Positions 8,150 to 15,942 of a DNA stretch of 17,407 nucleotides are shown piece after piece. The DNA is taken from the NCBI GenBank assembly GCA_036644375.1, contig JAVXQD010000045.1, positions 1 through 17,407 on the forward strand, read 5' to 3'. Source of the stretch: CALWZE01 sp036644375 (GTDB lineage: Bacteria; Bacillota; Clostridia; Oscillospirales; Ruminococcaceae). The position numbers and the translations under genes are program-made. Each line of letters opens with the position of its first letter. Positions within the stretch are counted from its first letter, which is position 1. The notes beneath the pieces were generated by a model. The model was given only the letters and a program-made list of their open reading frames with translations, had not been told where the DNA came from and ran no database searches.

Positions 8150-9289
8150 ATGGCGAAAAGCAATGAAAAAGTAAAAGGCGACAGAATAAAAAGAGCAGGC
8201 TCTGACAGAGCACTGCTGATTGTCACGCTCATTCTTGTGGTATTCGGACTTATCATGATGCTCTCCGCAAGCTTTGCCAACGCATATTATATGTGGGGCG
8301 ACAGCTATCATTTCATAAAAAACCAGGCGGTTTATGCTGTCCTCGGCATAGTAGCGATGTTTGTCATTTCCAATATAAATTACCGTATATTGCATAAATT
8401 CGCATGGCCGATTTTTATTGTTTCCTATATACTTTTGGCAATTACTTTGTTTATGCCCAAATTGAATGGCGCAAGACGATGGATTATCATCGGTACATTC
8501 ACTTTTCAGCCTTCCGAAATTGTCAAGTTTGCGGTTATTGCCGTTTTTGCCCATATGATTGCGACAAAGCCGGAGCGCATGAAGGAGTTCAAGTACGGAT
8601 ATATTTATCCGCTTATGATTTTGGGTGCAATTGCCGCTATTATGCTCAACCAGACTCATCTTTCGGGTACAATTTTAATCTGTCTTGTCGGATGTGTCAT
8701 GATGTATGTCGGCGGTACCCGTATAAAATGGTTTGCGCTGACCGGAGTTGCAGTCGTACCGCTCGGAGTTGCTTTTATTTTTCTTGCAAAAAAGATGGAA
8801 TATGCCATTACGCGAATACAGATATGGCAAAATCCGTTTTTGGATCGCACCGGAGACGGGCATCAGATTATACAGTCGCTGCTTGCAATCGGATCAGGCG
8901 GACTTATGGGGCTCGGACTCGGAAATTCCAGACAAAAACATCTGTATGTGCCGGAGCCGCAAAACGACTTCATTTTCTCCATTATCTGTGAGGAGCTGGG
9001 CTTTATCGGAGCCTTGCTGGTAATTGCGCTCTTTCTTGTTTTTATTGTGCGCGGCTTTGCGATTGCGCTTAATGCGCGCGATAAATTCGGAGCTATGCTC
9101 GCCATCGGTATAACGGCTCAAATAGGATTACAGGCGCTGCTTAATATCGCCGTCGTGTCGGGAACTATACCGAACACGGGCATCAGCCTACCCTTCTTCA
9201 GCCAGGGCGGAACTTCGCTTGCAATGCTGCTTGCGGAGGTTGGGGTGCTCTTATCGGTGTCGCGGTACTCATCGGTCAAAAAGCAATAG
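8150..9289 (+). CDS. ftsW: SEDS-family peptidoglycan glycosyltransferase FtsW
   Basis: This is a polytopic membrane protein of 379 residues that polymerises lipid II at the septum together with the class B PBP. SEDS hallmarks seen are LNGARRWI, FQPSEIVKFA, PQNDFIFSIICEELGFIG and TGISLPFFSQGGTSL, spread over about ten hydrophobic helices with a basic cytoplasmic N-terminus. The ATG at 8150 has GAGG (8141-8144) 5 nt upstream. Position between mraY and murG supports FtsW rather than RodA; a sporulation SpoVE role cannot be separated from sequence alone. Its stop lies 11 nt before murG, whose ribosome binding site overlaps the stop, so the two are probably co-translated. Confidence 0.94.
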   Translation: MAKSNEKVKGDRIKRAGSDRALLIVTLILVVFGLIMMLSASFANAYYMWGDSYHFIKNQAVYAVLGIVAMFVISNINYRILHKFAWPIFIVSYILLAITLFMPKLNGARRWIIIGTFTFQPSEIVKFAVIAVFAHMIATKPERMKEFKYGYIYPLMILGAIAAIMLNQTHLSGTILICLVGCVMMYVGGTRIKWFALTGVAVVPLGVAFIFLAKKMEYAITRIQIWQNPFLDRTGDGHQIIQSLLAIGSGGLMGLGLGNSRQKHLYVPEPQNDFIFSIICEELGFIGALLVIALFLVFIVRGFAIALNARDKFGAMLAIGITAQIGLQALLNIAVVSGTIPNTGISLPFFSQGGTSLAMLLAEVGVLLSVSRYSSVKKQ

Positions 9290-9300
9290 AGGGAGATTTT

Positions 9301-10419
9301 ATGAGAGCAATAATAGCCGCAGGCGGAACGGCAGGGCACATAAATCCCGCAATTGCAATAGCCAATGAAATCATGAAAAACGAACCGGATTCGCAAATTG
9401 TATTTGTTGGACGCGAGGACGGAATGGAAAAAAAACTTGTCGAAACGGCAGGCTTTAAGATTTTCCCCATAGAAATACACGGCTTTTCCCGAAGCTTAAA
9501 ACCCAAGGAGATTGCATTTAACGCCCGTGCGGTAAAATGCGCTATTGCGGGCAGTGCAAGTGCAAGGAAACTTTTTTTGGAATTCAAGCCGGATATTGTA
9601 ATCGGATGCGGAGGTTATGTCAGCGGACCGGTTGTTCGCAAGGCGGCTCAAATGGGCATAAAAACCGCCGTACAGGAACAGAATTCTTTTCCCGGAATAA
9701 CGAATAAAATTCTCTCGAAACAGGTGGATTTAGTTATGGTGGCGTGCGAGGACGCAATTTCGCGCCTGCATTGCAAATCAAAATGCGTCGTGACAGGGAA
9801 TCCTATTCGCAGCGAGTTTTTCAGCGCCGACCGCGAAAAATTGCGACGGGAATGGGGCGCAAAGGGCAAGACGGTAGTAGTTTCTTTCGGCGGCTCACTC
9901 GGCGCAAGAACCATCAATCTGCTGTCGGCAAAATTCATGCAGCTTCACATCGGAATGGATGACATTTACCACATACACGCCACCGGTCGGTACGCAACCG
10001 AATCCTTTCCAAAGCTCCTTAGAGAATTGGGCGTTAACCCCGACAGTAAGAATCTGAAAATCGTAGAATATATTGAAAATATGCCCGAATGCTTTGCGGC
10101 GGCGGATATGGTTATCGGTCGCTCCGGTGCTTTGACGATAAGCGAGATTTCTGCGGCCGGAAAAGCAAGTGTACTTATACCATCTCCCAATGTCGCGGAA
10201 AATCATCAGTATTTCAACGCAATGACACTTGTAAATGCCGGTGCGGCGGTGGTGTTTGAAGAAAATGAAATGGATACAGATAAGGCGGCGAAAGAGATAC
10301 TCGAGCTTGCGTTGGACAGACAAAGACTGAAGCTTATGGGTGTTAATGCGCGCGCTGTGGCAGTTAAAGAATCAGCAGGGAAGATTTACGGATATATAAA
10401 AGAATTACTGAGCAGATAA
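9301..10419 (+). CDS. murG: Undecaprenyldiphospho-muramoylpentapeptide beta-N-acetylglucosaminyltransferase MurG
   Basis: This peripheral membrane GT-B glycosyltransferase adds GlcNAc from UDP-GlcNAc to lipid I, giving lipid II. At 372 residues it has normal length. Motifs are the N-terminal G-loop GGTAGHINPA (8-17), GGYVSGPV, QEQNSFPGITNKIL, the second G-loop SFGGSLGA, and the UDP-GlcNAc-binding stretch GRSGALTISEI plus PSPNVAENHQ. AGAGGGAG (9288-9295) spans the ftsW stop and gives a well-spaced ATG. In many relatives murC/murB or murA follow; here ftsQ follows after only 28 nt. Confidence 0.96.
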   Translation: MRAIIAAGGTAGHINPAIAIANEIMKNEPDSQIVFVGREDGMEKKLVETAGFKIFPIEIHGFSRSLKPKEIAFNARAVKCAIAGSASARKLFLEFKPDIVIGCGGYVSGPVVRKAAQMGIKTAVQEQNSFPGITNKILSKQVDLVMVACEDAISRLHCKSKCVVTGNPIRSEFFSADREKLRREWGAKGKTVVVSFGGSLGARTINLLSAKFMQLHIGMDDIYHIHATGRYATESFPKLLRELGVNPDSKNLKIVEYIENMPECFAAADMVIGRSGALTISEISAAGKASVLIPSPNVAENHQYFNAMTLVNAGAAVVFEENEMDTDKAAKEILELALDRQRLKLMGVNARAVAVKESAGKIYGYIKELLSR

Positions 10420-10447
10420 TCGATGACAAATCGCGGGGAGGCAAAAA

Positions 10448-11260
10448 GTGAAAAATACAAAGAGTGCTCCCGACCGCTTAAGTATTATGCGCCGACAAAA
10501 GAGAAACAGGGCAGTTGTCATCACAGTGTTAATTTTTTTGCTCATAGCAGGAACAGTTCTGTCTTTGACTTTTTGCTTTAATATAGCGACAATTGAAATA
10601 AGCGGGACAAGTTCTGTTTACACCAACGACGAAATCCTCGCAAATTCAAAAATAAAAAACGGACAGAGCATTTTTTTGTTTTCCGCAAAAAAAGTTGCGG
10701 ACGAGCTTGGCACAAAGCTTCCGTATCTCGACAACATTAAAGTGGTGCGAAAGTTGCCCGATACGGTTGTAATTGATATCAGCGAGACAAAAAATTCACT
10801 GGTCCTACCTTATGCGGGAGGCGGACTTGTTCTTTCTAAATCCCTGAAAATTCTGGATAACGTATCATCTCCGCCGGATGGGTTTGTCAAAATTTACGGC
10901 CTGCAGCCCGGCAGCTTCAATGTCGGAGGGGAACTTATGACCGAGGCGGAGGGCGGAACGGAATATCTCCAATCATTAGTCAGCGCTTTGGATTCCTGCG
11001 GCCTTATTGAAAAGACGTCAATGATAAATGTTGGTGATAAGCTGAACCTGTCGCTTGTTTACGATAACAGACTTTTTGTGATGATCGGAACGGCAAATAA
11101 TCTCGAATATAAAGTGAAAATGCTGAAAAAATTGGTGGAGACAGAACTTTCGGAAACGGATGTGGGAAATCTGGATATTTCTGTTTCGGGGAAAGGCATT
11201 TTCAAGCCGTGTGAACTGACTTTGCCGGAGGGATATCAAAATTTTGCACAATTAAATTAA
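10448..11260 (+). CDS. ftsQ: Cell division protein FtsQ/DivIB
   Basis: This bitopic division protein of 270 residues has a basic cytoplasmic tail (1-22), one transmembrane helix (about 23-44), a POTRA domain (about 46-115, containing IATIEISGTSSVYTNDEIL and LPDTVVIDI) and a following beta domain. It recruits and steadies FtsL and DivIC and guards the FtsW-PBP synthase. The start is GTG at 10448 with GGGGAGG 6 nt upstream. The name divIB is used in Gram-positives for the same family. The family is poorly conserved, but POTRA organisation, topology and position between murG and ftsZ agree. The C-terminal part has no recognisable further motif. Confidence 0.88.
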   Translation: MKNTKSAPDRLSIMRRQKRNRAVVITVLIFLLIAGTVLSLTFCFNIATIEISGTSSVYTNDEILANSKIKNGQSIFLFSAKKVADELGTKLPYLDNIKVVRKLPDTVVIDISETKNSLVLPYAGGGLVLSKSLKILDNVSSPPDGFVKIYGLQPGSFNVGGELMTEAEGGTEYLQSLVSALDSCGLIEKTSMINVGDKLNLSLVYDNRLFVMIGTANNLEYKVKMLKKLVETELSETDVGNLDISVSGKGIFKPCELTLPEGYQNFAQLN

Positions 11261-11290
11261 GAGTTTGGTATATATAATTGCTAAAAATTA

Positions 11291-11319
11291 TTGTAATAAT
11301 ATGAGATATGTGATAAATT
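11291..11319 (+). promoter_or_regulatory. Possible promoter in the AT-rich ftsZ leader
   Basis: The 116-nt stretch between ftsQ and ftsZ (11261-11376) is strikingly AT-rich compared with its neighbours. TTGTAA (11291-11296) and TAAATT (11314-11319) at 17 bp spacing are the best sigma-A-like pair found, each matching 4 of 6 consensus bases. Several other weak pairings exist, so the exact site is uncertain, though a separate ftsZ promoter here is plausible. Confidence 0.3.
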
Positions 11320-11332
11320 AATAATATGTATA

Positions 11333-11370
11333 CTCTTTGCTCTTTTAAAAAAGAGAAGAGGATAGGAGGA
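11333..11370 (+). promoter_or_regulatory. Hairpin abutting the ftsZ Shine-Dalgarno sequence
   Basis: CTCTT (11333-11337) and CTCTTTT (11340-11346) can pair with AAGAG (11356-11360) and AAAAGAG (11349-11355), giving 12 base pairs with a two-base TG bulge and a tight AA-centred loop. It ends 3 nt before the strong AGGAGGA site (11364-11370). Close spacing suggests it could influence ftsZ mRNA stability or ribosome entry; that function is inferred. Confidence 0.5.
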
Positions 11371-11376
11371 ATTACC

Positions 11377-12558
11377 TTGCCGTCAATGAATTTTGTATTA
11401 AGTGAAGAAGCGCCTTTCGGGATAAATATTAAGGTAGTCGGTGTTGGTGGCGGCGGTGGAAATGCTGTCAACCGTATGATACAGAGCGAAATAAGGGGCG
11501 TTGAGTTCATCGCGATGAACACAGACGGACATATTTTGCAATACAGCAAAGCAACCCACAAGCTGCAGCTTGGGACAAAGCTGACCCATGGCATGGGGGC
11601 GGGTGGAAATCCCGATGTAGGCCGTCGCGCGGCCGAAGAGAGCCGCGAGGACATAGCCGCTGCGCTTAAGGGCGCAAATATGGTTTTTATCACAGCCGGA
11701 ATGGGTGGCGGAACAGGAACAGGTGCAGCAGCCCTTGTTGCCGAGGTCGCCAAAGAGGTGGGAATACTGACAGTCGGTATTGTCACAACCCCGTTTAAGT
11801 TCGAGGGCAAAAAGAAAATGGACATTGCCCATCAGGGCATTGAAGCTCTTCGAGCAAATGTAGACTCGATTATAGTTATTCCGAACGAGAGACTCAAGCT
11901 TATCAGCGATGAGAGGATAACGCTTGCGAATGCTTTTGAAATAGCCGATAATGTTCTGCTTCAAGGTGTTCAGAGTATTTCCGAGCTTATTAATGTACCC
12001 GGATTTATCAACCTTGACTTTGCGGACGTCTCGGCAGTTATGAAGGAGTCGGGCTATGCACATATGGGTGTAGGTCGTGCTTCCGGCGCGGATAAGGCAT
12101 CAAAGTCTGCAGGCGAAGCCATCTCAAGCCCGTTGCTTGAGACTACAATCAATGGCGCAAAGGGAGTGCTTATCAACATAACAGCCTCCCCGGACATTGA
12201 CCTGCCCGATGTTGAGTTAGCGGCTTCGATGATAACCGATGCTGCGGACCCAAATGCAAACATTGTATGGGGCGCAGCGTTTGACGAGTCATATAACGAT
12301 GAGATGAGCATTACGGTTATTGCCACAGGCTTTGATAAGAGACCGGATGACGAATCGTATTTTGCTTCTGCCATCAATCAGGTTTCACATGCGTCGTCTC
12401 CGATTAACGTAAAGCCCGAGTTTACTTTGGATGTTGACAATGTATCCAAAGAGAGGATGAATGCGGTTGAGGAAGCAAATGCCGCACTTCCCGAAGACCC
12501 GCTGGACATAGGCATATTAATTGATATTCTTAACAGACGCCCGAATAATGATAACTGA
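11377..12558 (+). CDS. ftsZ: Cell division protein FtsZ
   Basis: FtsZ is the tubulin-like GTPase that forms the Z-ring. From the TTG at 11377 it is 393 residues. AGGAGGA (11364-11370) is 6 nt upstream, ideal for TTG 11377 but too far from ATG 11386. The ATG at 11326 lies before the hairpin and has no site. Seen: KVVGVGGGGGNAVNRM (19-34), the tubulin signature GGGTGTG (110-116), NERLKLISDERITLANAFEIAD (split across 170-191), the T7 loop NLDFADV (212-218), a variable linker (about 320-372) and a C-terminal peptide DIGILIDILNRR (377-388) resembling the motif that binds partners such as SepF, EzrA or FtsA. No ftsA is found nearby. Confidence 0.96.
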   Translation: MPSMNFVLSEEAPFGINIKVVGVGGGGGNAVNRMIQSEIRGVEFIAMNTDGHILQYSKATHKLQLGTKLTHGMGAGGNPDVGRRAAEESREDIAAALKGANMVFITAGMGGGTGTGAAALVAEVAKEVGILTVGIVTTPFKFEGKKKMDIAHQGIEALRANVDSIIVIPNERLKLISDERITLANAFEIADNVLLQGVQSISELINVPGFINLDFADVSAVMKESGYAHMGVGRASGADKASKSAGEAISSPLLETTINGAKGVLINITASPDIDLPDVELAASMITDAADPNANIVWGAAFDESYNDEMSITVIATGFDKRPDDESYFASAINQVSHASSPINVKPEFTLDVDNVSKERMNAVEEANAALPEDPLDIGILIDILNRRPNNDN

Positions 12559-12572
12559 GAGGCATTGAAATT

Positions 12573-13334
12573 ATGAGTGAAAAGCTATATCATATTCAGC
12601 TTTCAAAAGAGGATATTGAAGGTGCAAAATATGCCATAATCGCAGGCGACCCCGGGAGAATACCTAAAATTGCCGATTCATTCGTCAATCCCAGGCCGCT
12701 GGTATCCAATCGCGAATACAATTCATGGATAGGTGAGCTGTGCGGACAAAAGGTCATCGCAATGAGCCACGGAATAGGCGGACCCTCGACCGCGATTGCG
12801 ATTGAGGAACTGAATCAACTCGGAATCGAAACCTTTGTGCGGGTTGGTACAAGCGGCGGTATGAACCTAAAGGTTCTTGCAGGAGATATTGTAATAGTTA
12901 ATGGCGCAATCCGCGCCGAGGGTACTTCAAAGGAATATCTTCCGATTGAGTTTCCGGCTGTATCCGATTTGGATGTCACGTGCGCCTTGCGCGATTCTGC
13001 GAAAGAGCTCGGTGTGAATTATCATGTGGGTGTCGCTCAGTGCAAGGATTCTTTTTACGGTCAGCACGACCCGAAAAGAATGCCTGTTTCATATGAGCTG
13101 CTCAACAAATGGCAGGCATGGCTGCGCGGCGGAGCGCTTTGCTCCGAGATGGAGACAGCCGCGCTGTTCACAGTCTGTGCAACGCTCGGCGCAAAAGCCG
13201 GGGCCGTGATGCTGGTAATATGGAATCAGGAGCGAGAGGCGGCGGGGCTTCCGCAGGATAACAGTCATGACACTGAGTCTGCAATCAAGGTTGCCATTGG
13301 TGGAATAAAAAAGCTTATACAGGAAAATTCGTGA
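12573..13334 (+). CDS. udp: Nucleoside phosphorylase, uridine phosphorylase type
   Basis: This cytoplasmic enzyme is predicted to cleave uridine with phosphate to uracil and ribose-1-phosphate. At 253 residues it matches the hexameric PNP/UDP family length. Seen are GDPGR (25-29) and RVGTSGG (90-96) for phosphate, SHGIGGPSTAIAIEEL (65-80), DSFYGQ (159-164) at the base site and EME (192-194) for ribose. The base-site motif and overall resemblance to E. coli Udp favour uridine, but the Arg next to Gln166 in E. coli seems replaced in QHDPKR, so specificity is not certain. It starts 14 nt after the ftsZ stop with GAGAGG 10 nt upstream. A salvage gene directly after ftsZ is not part of the classical cluster. 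Confidence 0.85.
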   Translation: MSEKLYHIQLSKEDIEGAKYAIIAGDPGRIPKIADSFVNPRPLVSNREYNSWIGELCGQKVIAMSHGIGGPSTAIAIEELNQLGIETFVRVGTSGGMNLKVLAGDIVIVNGAIRAEGTSKEYLPIEFPAVSDLDVTCALRDSAKELGVNYHVGVAQCKDSFYGQHDPKRMPVSYELLNKWQAWLRGGALCSEMETAALFTVCATLGAKAGAVMLVIWNQEREAAGLPQDNSHDTESAIKVAIGGIKKLIQENS

Positions 13335-13335
13335 T

Positions 13336-13366
13336 TTGCAATTGTCTGAGAATGTACAATTTGCAA
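13336..13366. repeat. Imperfect inverted repeat just after udp
   Basis: TTGCAATTGT (13336-13345) pairs with ACAATTTGCAA (13356-13366) with one bulged base and a 10-nt loop, beginning 2 nt after the udp stop. No T-run follows, so strong termination is unlikely. It could be an attenuating or processing hairpin, or an operator for the next gene. Confidence 0.45.
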
Positions 13367-13409
13367 CACAATATTTAAAACATTAGATGGCAAATGAGGA
13401 GGCAATATT

Positions 13410-15629
13410 TTGAGTAAAGATATATTCGATGAAAAGGTTTCGAATGCTTTTGAAAATGGTGGTGATGATGAATACGAAGAGGATTTTGCACTAAAGGGCT
13501 CACTCTTCGGATTCAGTAAAAAAGCTGTTCAGGAGTATGTTGACGAAATCACAAAAAATTTTTCTGAGCGCGAAACAGAGCTGTTGGAGAAAATAGATCA
13601 TCTGACATATGAGAACAATCTGCTAAACGGAAAAGCATCCGATGCTCAGTCTCAGGCGGGAGAATATTTGGCACAGATTGAGAAGATAAACAATCAACTG
13701 AATCAAGAGGCACAAAAGCTCAGCGCAGTTTCTCAGCGAGAGAGCTCTCAATCGGTGACCAACAGCTCACTGAAATCAAAGTTGGATTCGGTTCAAAAAT
13801 CATTGGACAAGGAAAAAGAGACCAACAGGCAGCTGAATGCAAATTTGAATGAAGCAGTAGAATATGTGCGTGCGGCTCAAAATGAGTTAAACAGCCGAAA
13901 AGATTTGATTACAAATGCCGAAAAGGAGCTTCAAAGAAAAACAGCGGAGTTTAATGTGCTTAAAAACAATGCTGATTCAAGCTCGCAGACTTTATCTGAA
14001 AAAGAAGAAGATCTAAAAAAAGCAAAGGACGACATTTCAAAATTCACCGCCACAATTTCTTCTTTGAAGGAGGAGCTTGTTCATGCAAGCACCGTTATCG
14101 GTGAACTTAAAGAAAAGATTAAAAGTTCCGAAGAAGCTGCAAATGAAAAAGACTTCACGGTTGCGGAAAAAAACCGCATAATATCGGAAAAAGAAGCAGC
14201 ACTTGCAAGACTGGAAAATGAAATTCTTGAAAAAAACAATGAGCTTCTTGATAAAAGCAACGAAATCAGCCAAAAGAGCAGCGAAAATGCCGAAATCAGA
14301 CGGGAGCTTGATGACAGGAACATTGAGCTTGTAGACAAGAATCGCGATTGCGACCAAAAAACTCATGAAGTGCAGGCGCTTTCGGAAGCTCTGGATAAAT
14401 CCAACAGCAATATCATCGAAGCCAATGCTGCAATCGAGCACTACGATTCCGATTTAAAAGAGAAAATTCATCTGCTGCAGGATAAGGAAGCGGAATTAAA
14501 TGTCAAAGAGGTAAAGCTTGCCGAGATTACAGGTGAACTGAAAAACAGGGAACGGACAATTGCGGAGCTTGAAAAAGCAATCTTAGACAAAACCGACGAA
14601 TGCGCCTTTAATGTTCGGGAAGCACAGGAAAATCTTGATTTACAAAAAAATCAAATGCAAAAGGCTCATTCCGAGAAGCTGTCTGAAATTCAAGCAACTC
14701 ATCAAGCAAATATACGCGCATTGCAGGAGGACTTTAAAAATCAGTTTTCTTGTGCGCAGGAGGACTTCAAGTCACAGTTTGATGATGCCCAGAGAAGTTT
14801 CAAAAATCAACTTGATGCCCAAAATGCAGAGACGGATGAAGTCAGATTCGATAATGAGAAATTAAAACAAAACTGCGATAACTTAAAAAGCGGAATTCTT
14901 GAAAAAAGCGAGGAGCTTGATGCGGTAAAGCATTCTAATGTTGAGTTAAACCAGCAGATTGAAAAGATTAATTATGAGCTTGCAGAGCGAAGCAGGGAGC
15001 TTGGTGTTAAGAATACCGAGCTTGGCGAGAAGTGTTATCAGCTAAATGAGATATCTCAGAATTTGGTTGAAAAAATAAACATTTTGAATTCACGTGAAAA
15101 GGAAATGTTTGATCTCAAAAACAAGCTTTCATCAAGCAATACAAGGATGGTTGATTTGTTGAAGCGAGCCGAGGACTCAGACAGAGCGCTTGCGGATGCT
15201 CAGGTAAGAATCAATCAGCTTACTACAGAACTTGCGTCGGCTTCAATGTCCGTGCTTATGACGCGGCAAGCGCCCGGTCAGTTGCCTAAGGACATGACCA
15301 CAGGAAACATCGCGTATGAGCAGCAAAGGGCACAGCAGCGCCCTACAGTGCCATACCCGGTTCAGCAGCAGTATGCTCCTGCTCAGCAGGCTCCTTTGAA
15401 TCAGTATGCAAATCAGCAGCAGTTTCAGTCCCGCCCGCTTGCTTCTCCTCCGATTCAGCAGCAGGTGCAGCAGCCTACACAATATGCAAGACAACCGCAA
15501 ATGCCGTCATATCAGCAGCAGCGTGTGACACAGCAGCCTCCACAGGCATACGGACAGCAACAGGGTCAAAGAGGATATAATGCAGCATATCCTTACCCGA
15601 TAATGCCAGACGATAAAAATAACAGATAA
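13410..15629 (+). CDS. Large coiled-coil protein with DivIVA-like N-terminus and Gln/Pro-rich tail
   Basis: This 739-residue protein starts at TTG 13410, with GAGGAGG 7 nt upstream. Residues 1-26 are acidic. Residues 27-75 contain SLFGFSKKAVQEYVDEI and then a coiled-coil entry, resembling the DivIVA N-terminal membrane-targeting region (pattern G-[YF]-x-x-x-x-V-x-[EQ]-[YF]-[LV]-[DE]). Residues about 50-615 are almost continuous charged heptads rich in E, K, N, Q and S, with repeated ELxEKxxE-like units and three tandem 11-residue repeats at 439-471. Residues 619-739 form a low-complexity tail with 34 Gln in 121 residues, plus many Pro and Tyr. No signal peptide or membrane helix is seen. DivIVA proteins are usually 150-300 residues. 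Position after ftsZ suggests a role in division-site or pole organisation, an inference. Without the N-terminal match it would be only a generic coiled-coil protein. Confidence 0.8.
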   Translation: MSKDIFDEKVSNAFENGGDDEYEEDFALKGSLFGFSKKAVQEYVDEITKNFSERETELLEKIDHLTYENNLLNGKASDAQSQAGEYLAQIEKINNQLNQEAQKLSAVSQRESSQSVTNSSLKSKLDSVQKSLDKEKETNRQLNANLNEAVEYVRAAQNELNSRKDLITNAEKELQRKTAEFNVLKNNADSSSQTLSEKEEDLKKAKDDISKFTATISSLKEELVHASTVIGELKEKIKSSEEAANEKDFTVAEKNRIISEKEAALARLENEILEKNNELLDKSNEISQKSSENAEIRRELDDRNIELVDKNRDCDQKTHEVQALSEALDKSNSNIIEANAAIEHYDSDLKEKIHLLQDKEAELNVKEVKLAEITGELKNRERTIAELEKAILDKTDECAFNVREAQENLDLQKNQMQKAHSEKLSEIQATHQANIRALQEDFKNQFSCAQEDFKSQFDDAQRSFKNQLDAQNAETDEVRFDNEKLKQNCDNLKSGILEKSEELDAVKHSNVELNQQIEKINYELAERSRELGVKNTELGEKCYQLNEISQNLVEKINILNSREKEMFDLKNKLSSSNTRMVDLLKRAEDSDRALADAQVRINQLTTELASASMSVLMTRQAPGQLPKDMTTGNIAYEQQRAQQRPTVPYPVQQQYAPAQQAPLNQYANQQQFQSRPLASPPIQQQVQQPTQYARQPQMPSYQQQRVTQQPPQAYGQQQGQRGYNAAYPYPIMPDDKNNR
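14724..14822 (+). repeat. Three tandem 33-nt repeats inside the coiled-coil gene
   Basis: Three consecutive 33-nt units (14724-14756, 14757-14789, 14790-14822) encode QEDFKNQFSCA, QEDFKSQFDDA and QRSFKNQLDAQ. An 11-residue period (hendecad) differs from the surrounding heptads and indicates local duplication inside the coil. Confidence 0.8.
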
Positions 15630-15663
15630 ATCCGGCTGAATTACTGCCGACAGTTCATGAAAT

Positions 15664-15687
15664 TTATTCAACAATCATATTGAATAA
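15664..15687. repeat. 8-bp inverted repeat before the terminator
   Basis: TTATTCAA (15664-15671) and TTGAATAA (15680-15687) are exact inverted copies with an 8-nt loop, located between the stop of the coiled-coil gene and the main terminator. It may be an extra 3' UTR hairpin. AT-only pairing makes it weak. Confidence 0.4.
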
Positions 15688-15692
15688 TTTAG

Positions 15693-15729
15693 AAAAGGCT
15701 TACGAAATTCACATTTCGTAAGCCTTTTT
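15693..15729 (+). terminator. Intrinsic terminator of the dcw cluster
   Basis: A perfect 16-bp stem, AAAAGGCTTACGAAAT (15693-15708) with ATTTCGTAAGCCTTTT (15713-15728), encloses a TCAC loop and ends in five T (15725-15729). It lies 64 nt after the coiled-coil gene stop. The A-run at the left also permits termination from the - strand, where the membrane protein gene converges from the right. Confidence 0.95.
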
Positions 15730-15747
15730 GCAATATTAATGAGAGCA

Positions 15748-15820
15748 AAGCATATGTTTTTCAGCTGTTCGATTATTTAATTTCCCGATATATGTTTTTC
15801 CCATATGCTTATTTAATTCC
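15748..15820. repeat. Pair of imperfect direct repeats bounded by a 9-bp inverted repeat
   Basis: ATATGTTTTTC occurs at 15752-15762 and 15790-15800, and TTATTTAATT(T)CC at 15773-15785 and 15809-15820, so two copies of a roughly 37-nt unit stand in tandem. AAGCATATG (15748-15756) and CATATGCTT (15802-15810) form an inverted pair. The rest of the 213-nt gap between the dcw terminator and the next gene shows no coding frame. Confidence 0.55.
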
Positions 15821-15942
15821 GGTTGTTGTATTACGTCATGCTTTTTATAAGATACAACACAGATAATAACTCTAATGGCACAAGTAACAGCGCAGATGAA
15901 AGCTGTATTTTGGGGAGTGCGGCAACCGCCATATAACAGCAG

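Noticed and set aside
8131..8166. 11-codon ORF overlapping the ftsW start
   Set aside because: No ribosome binding site precedes its ATG, and ftsW has its own well-placed GAGG.
11398..12063. 221-codon open frame on the - strand opposite ftsZ
   Set aside because: Overlaps the most conserved part of ftsZ; composition is that of a shadow frame.
15824..15859. TGTTGTAT/ATACAACA inverted repeat and a TTGTTG-N17-TATAAG promoter-like pair on the + strand
   Set aside because: The loop is 20 nt, the -35 is poor and no + strand gene follows, so neither terminator nor promoter can be supported.
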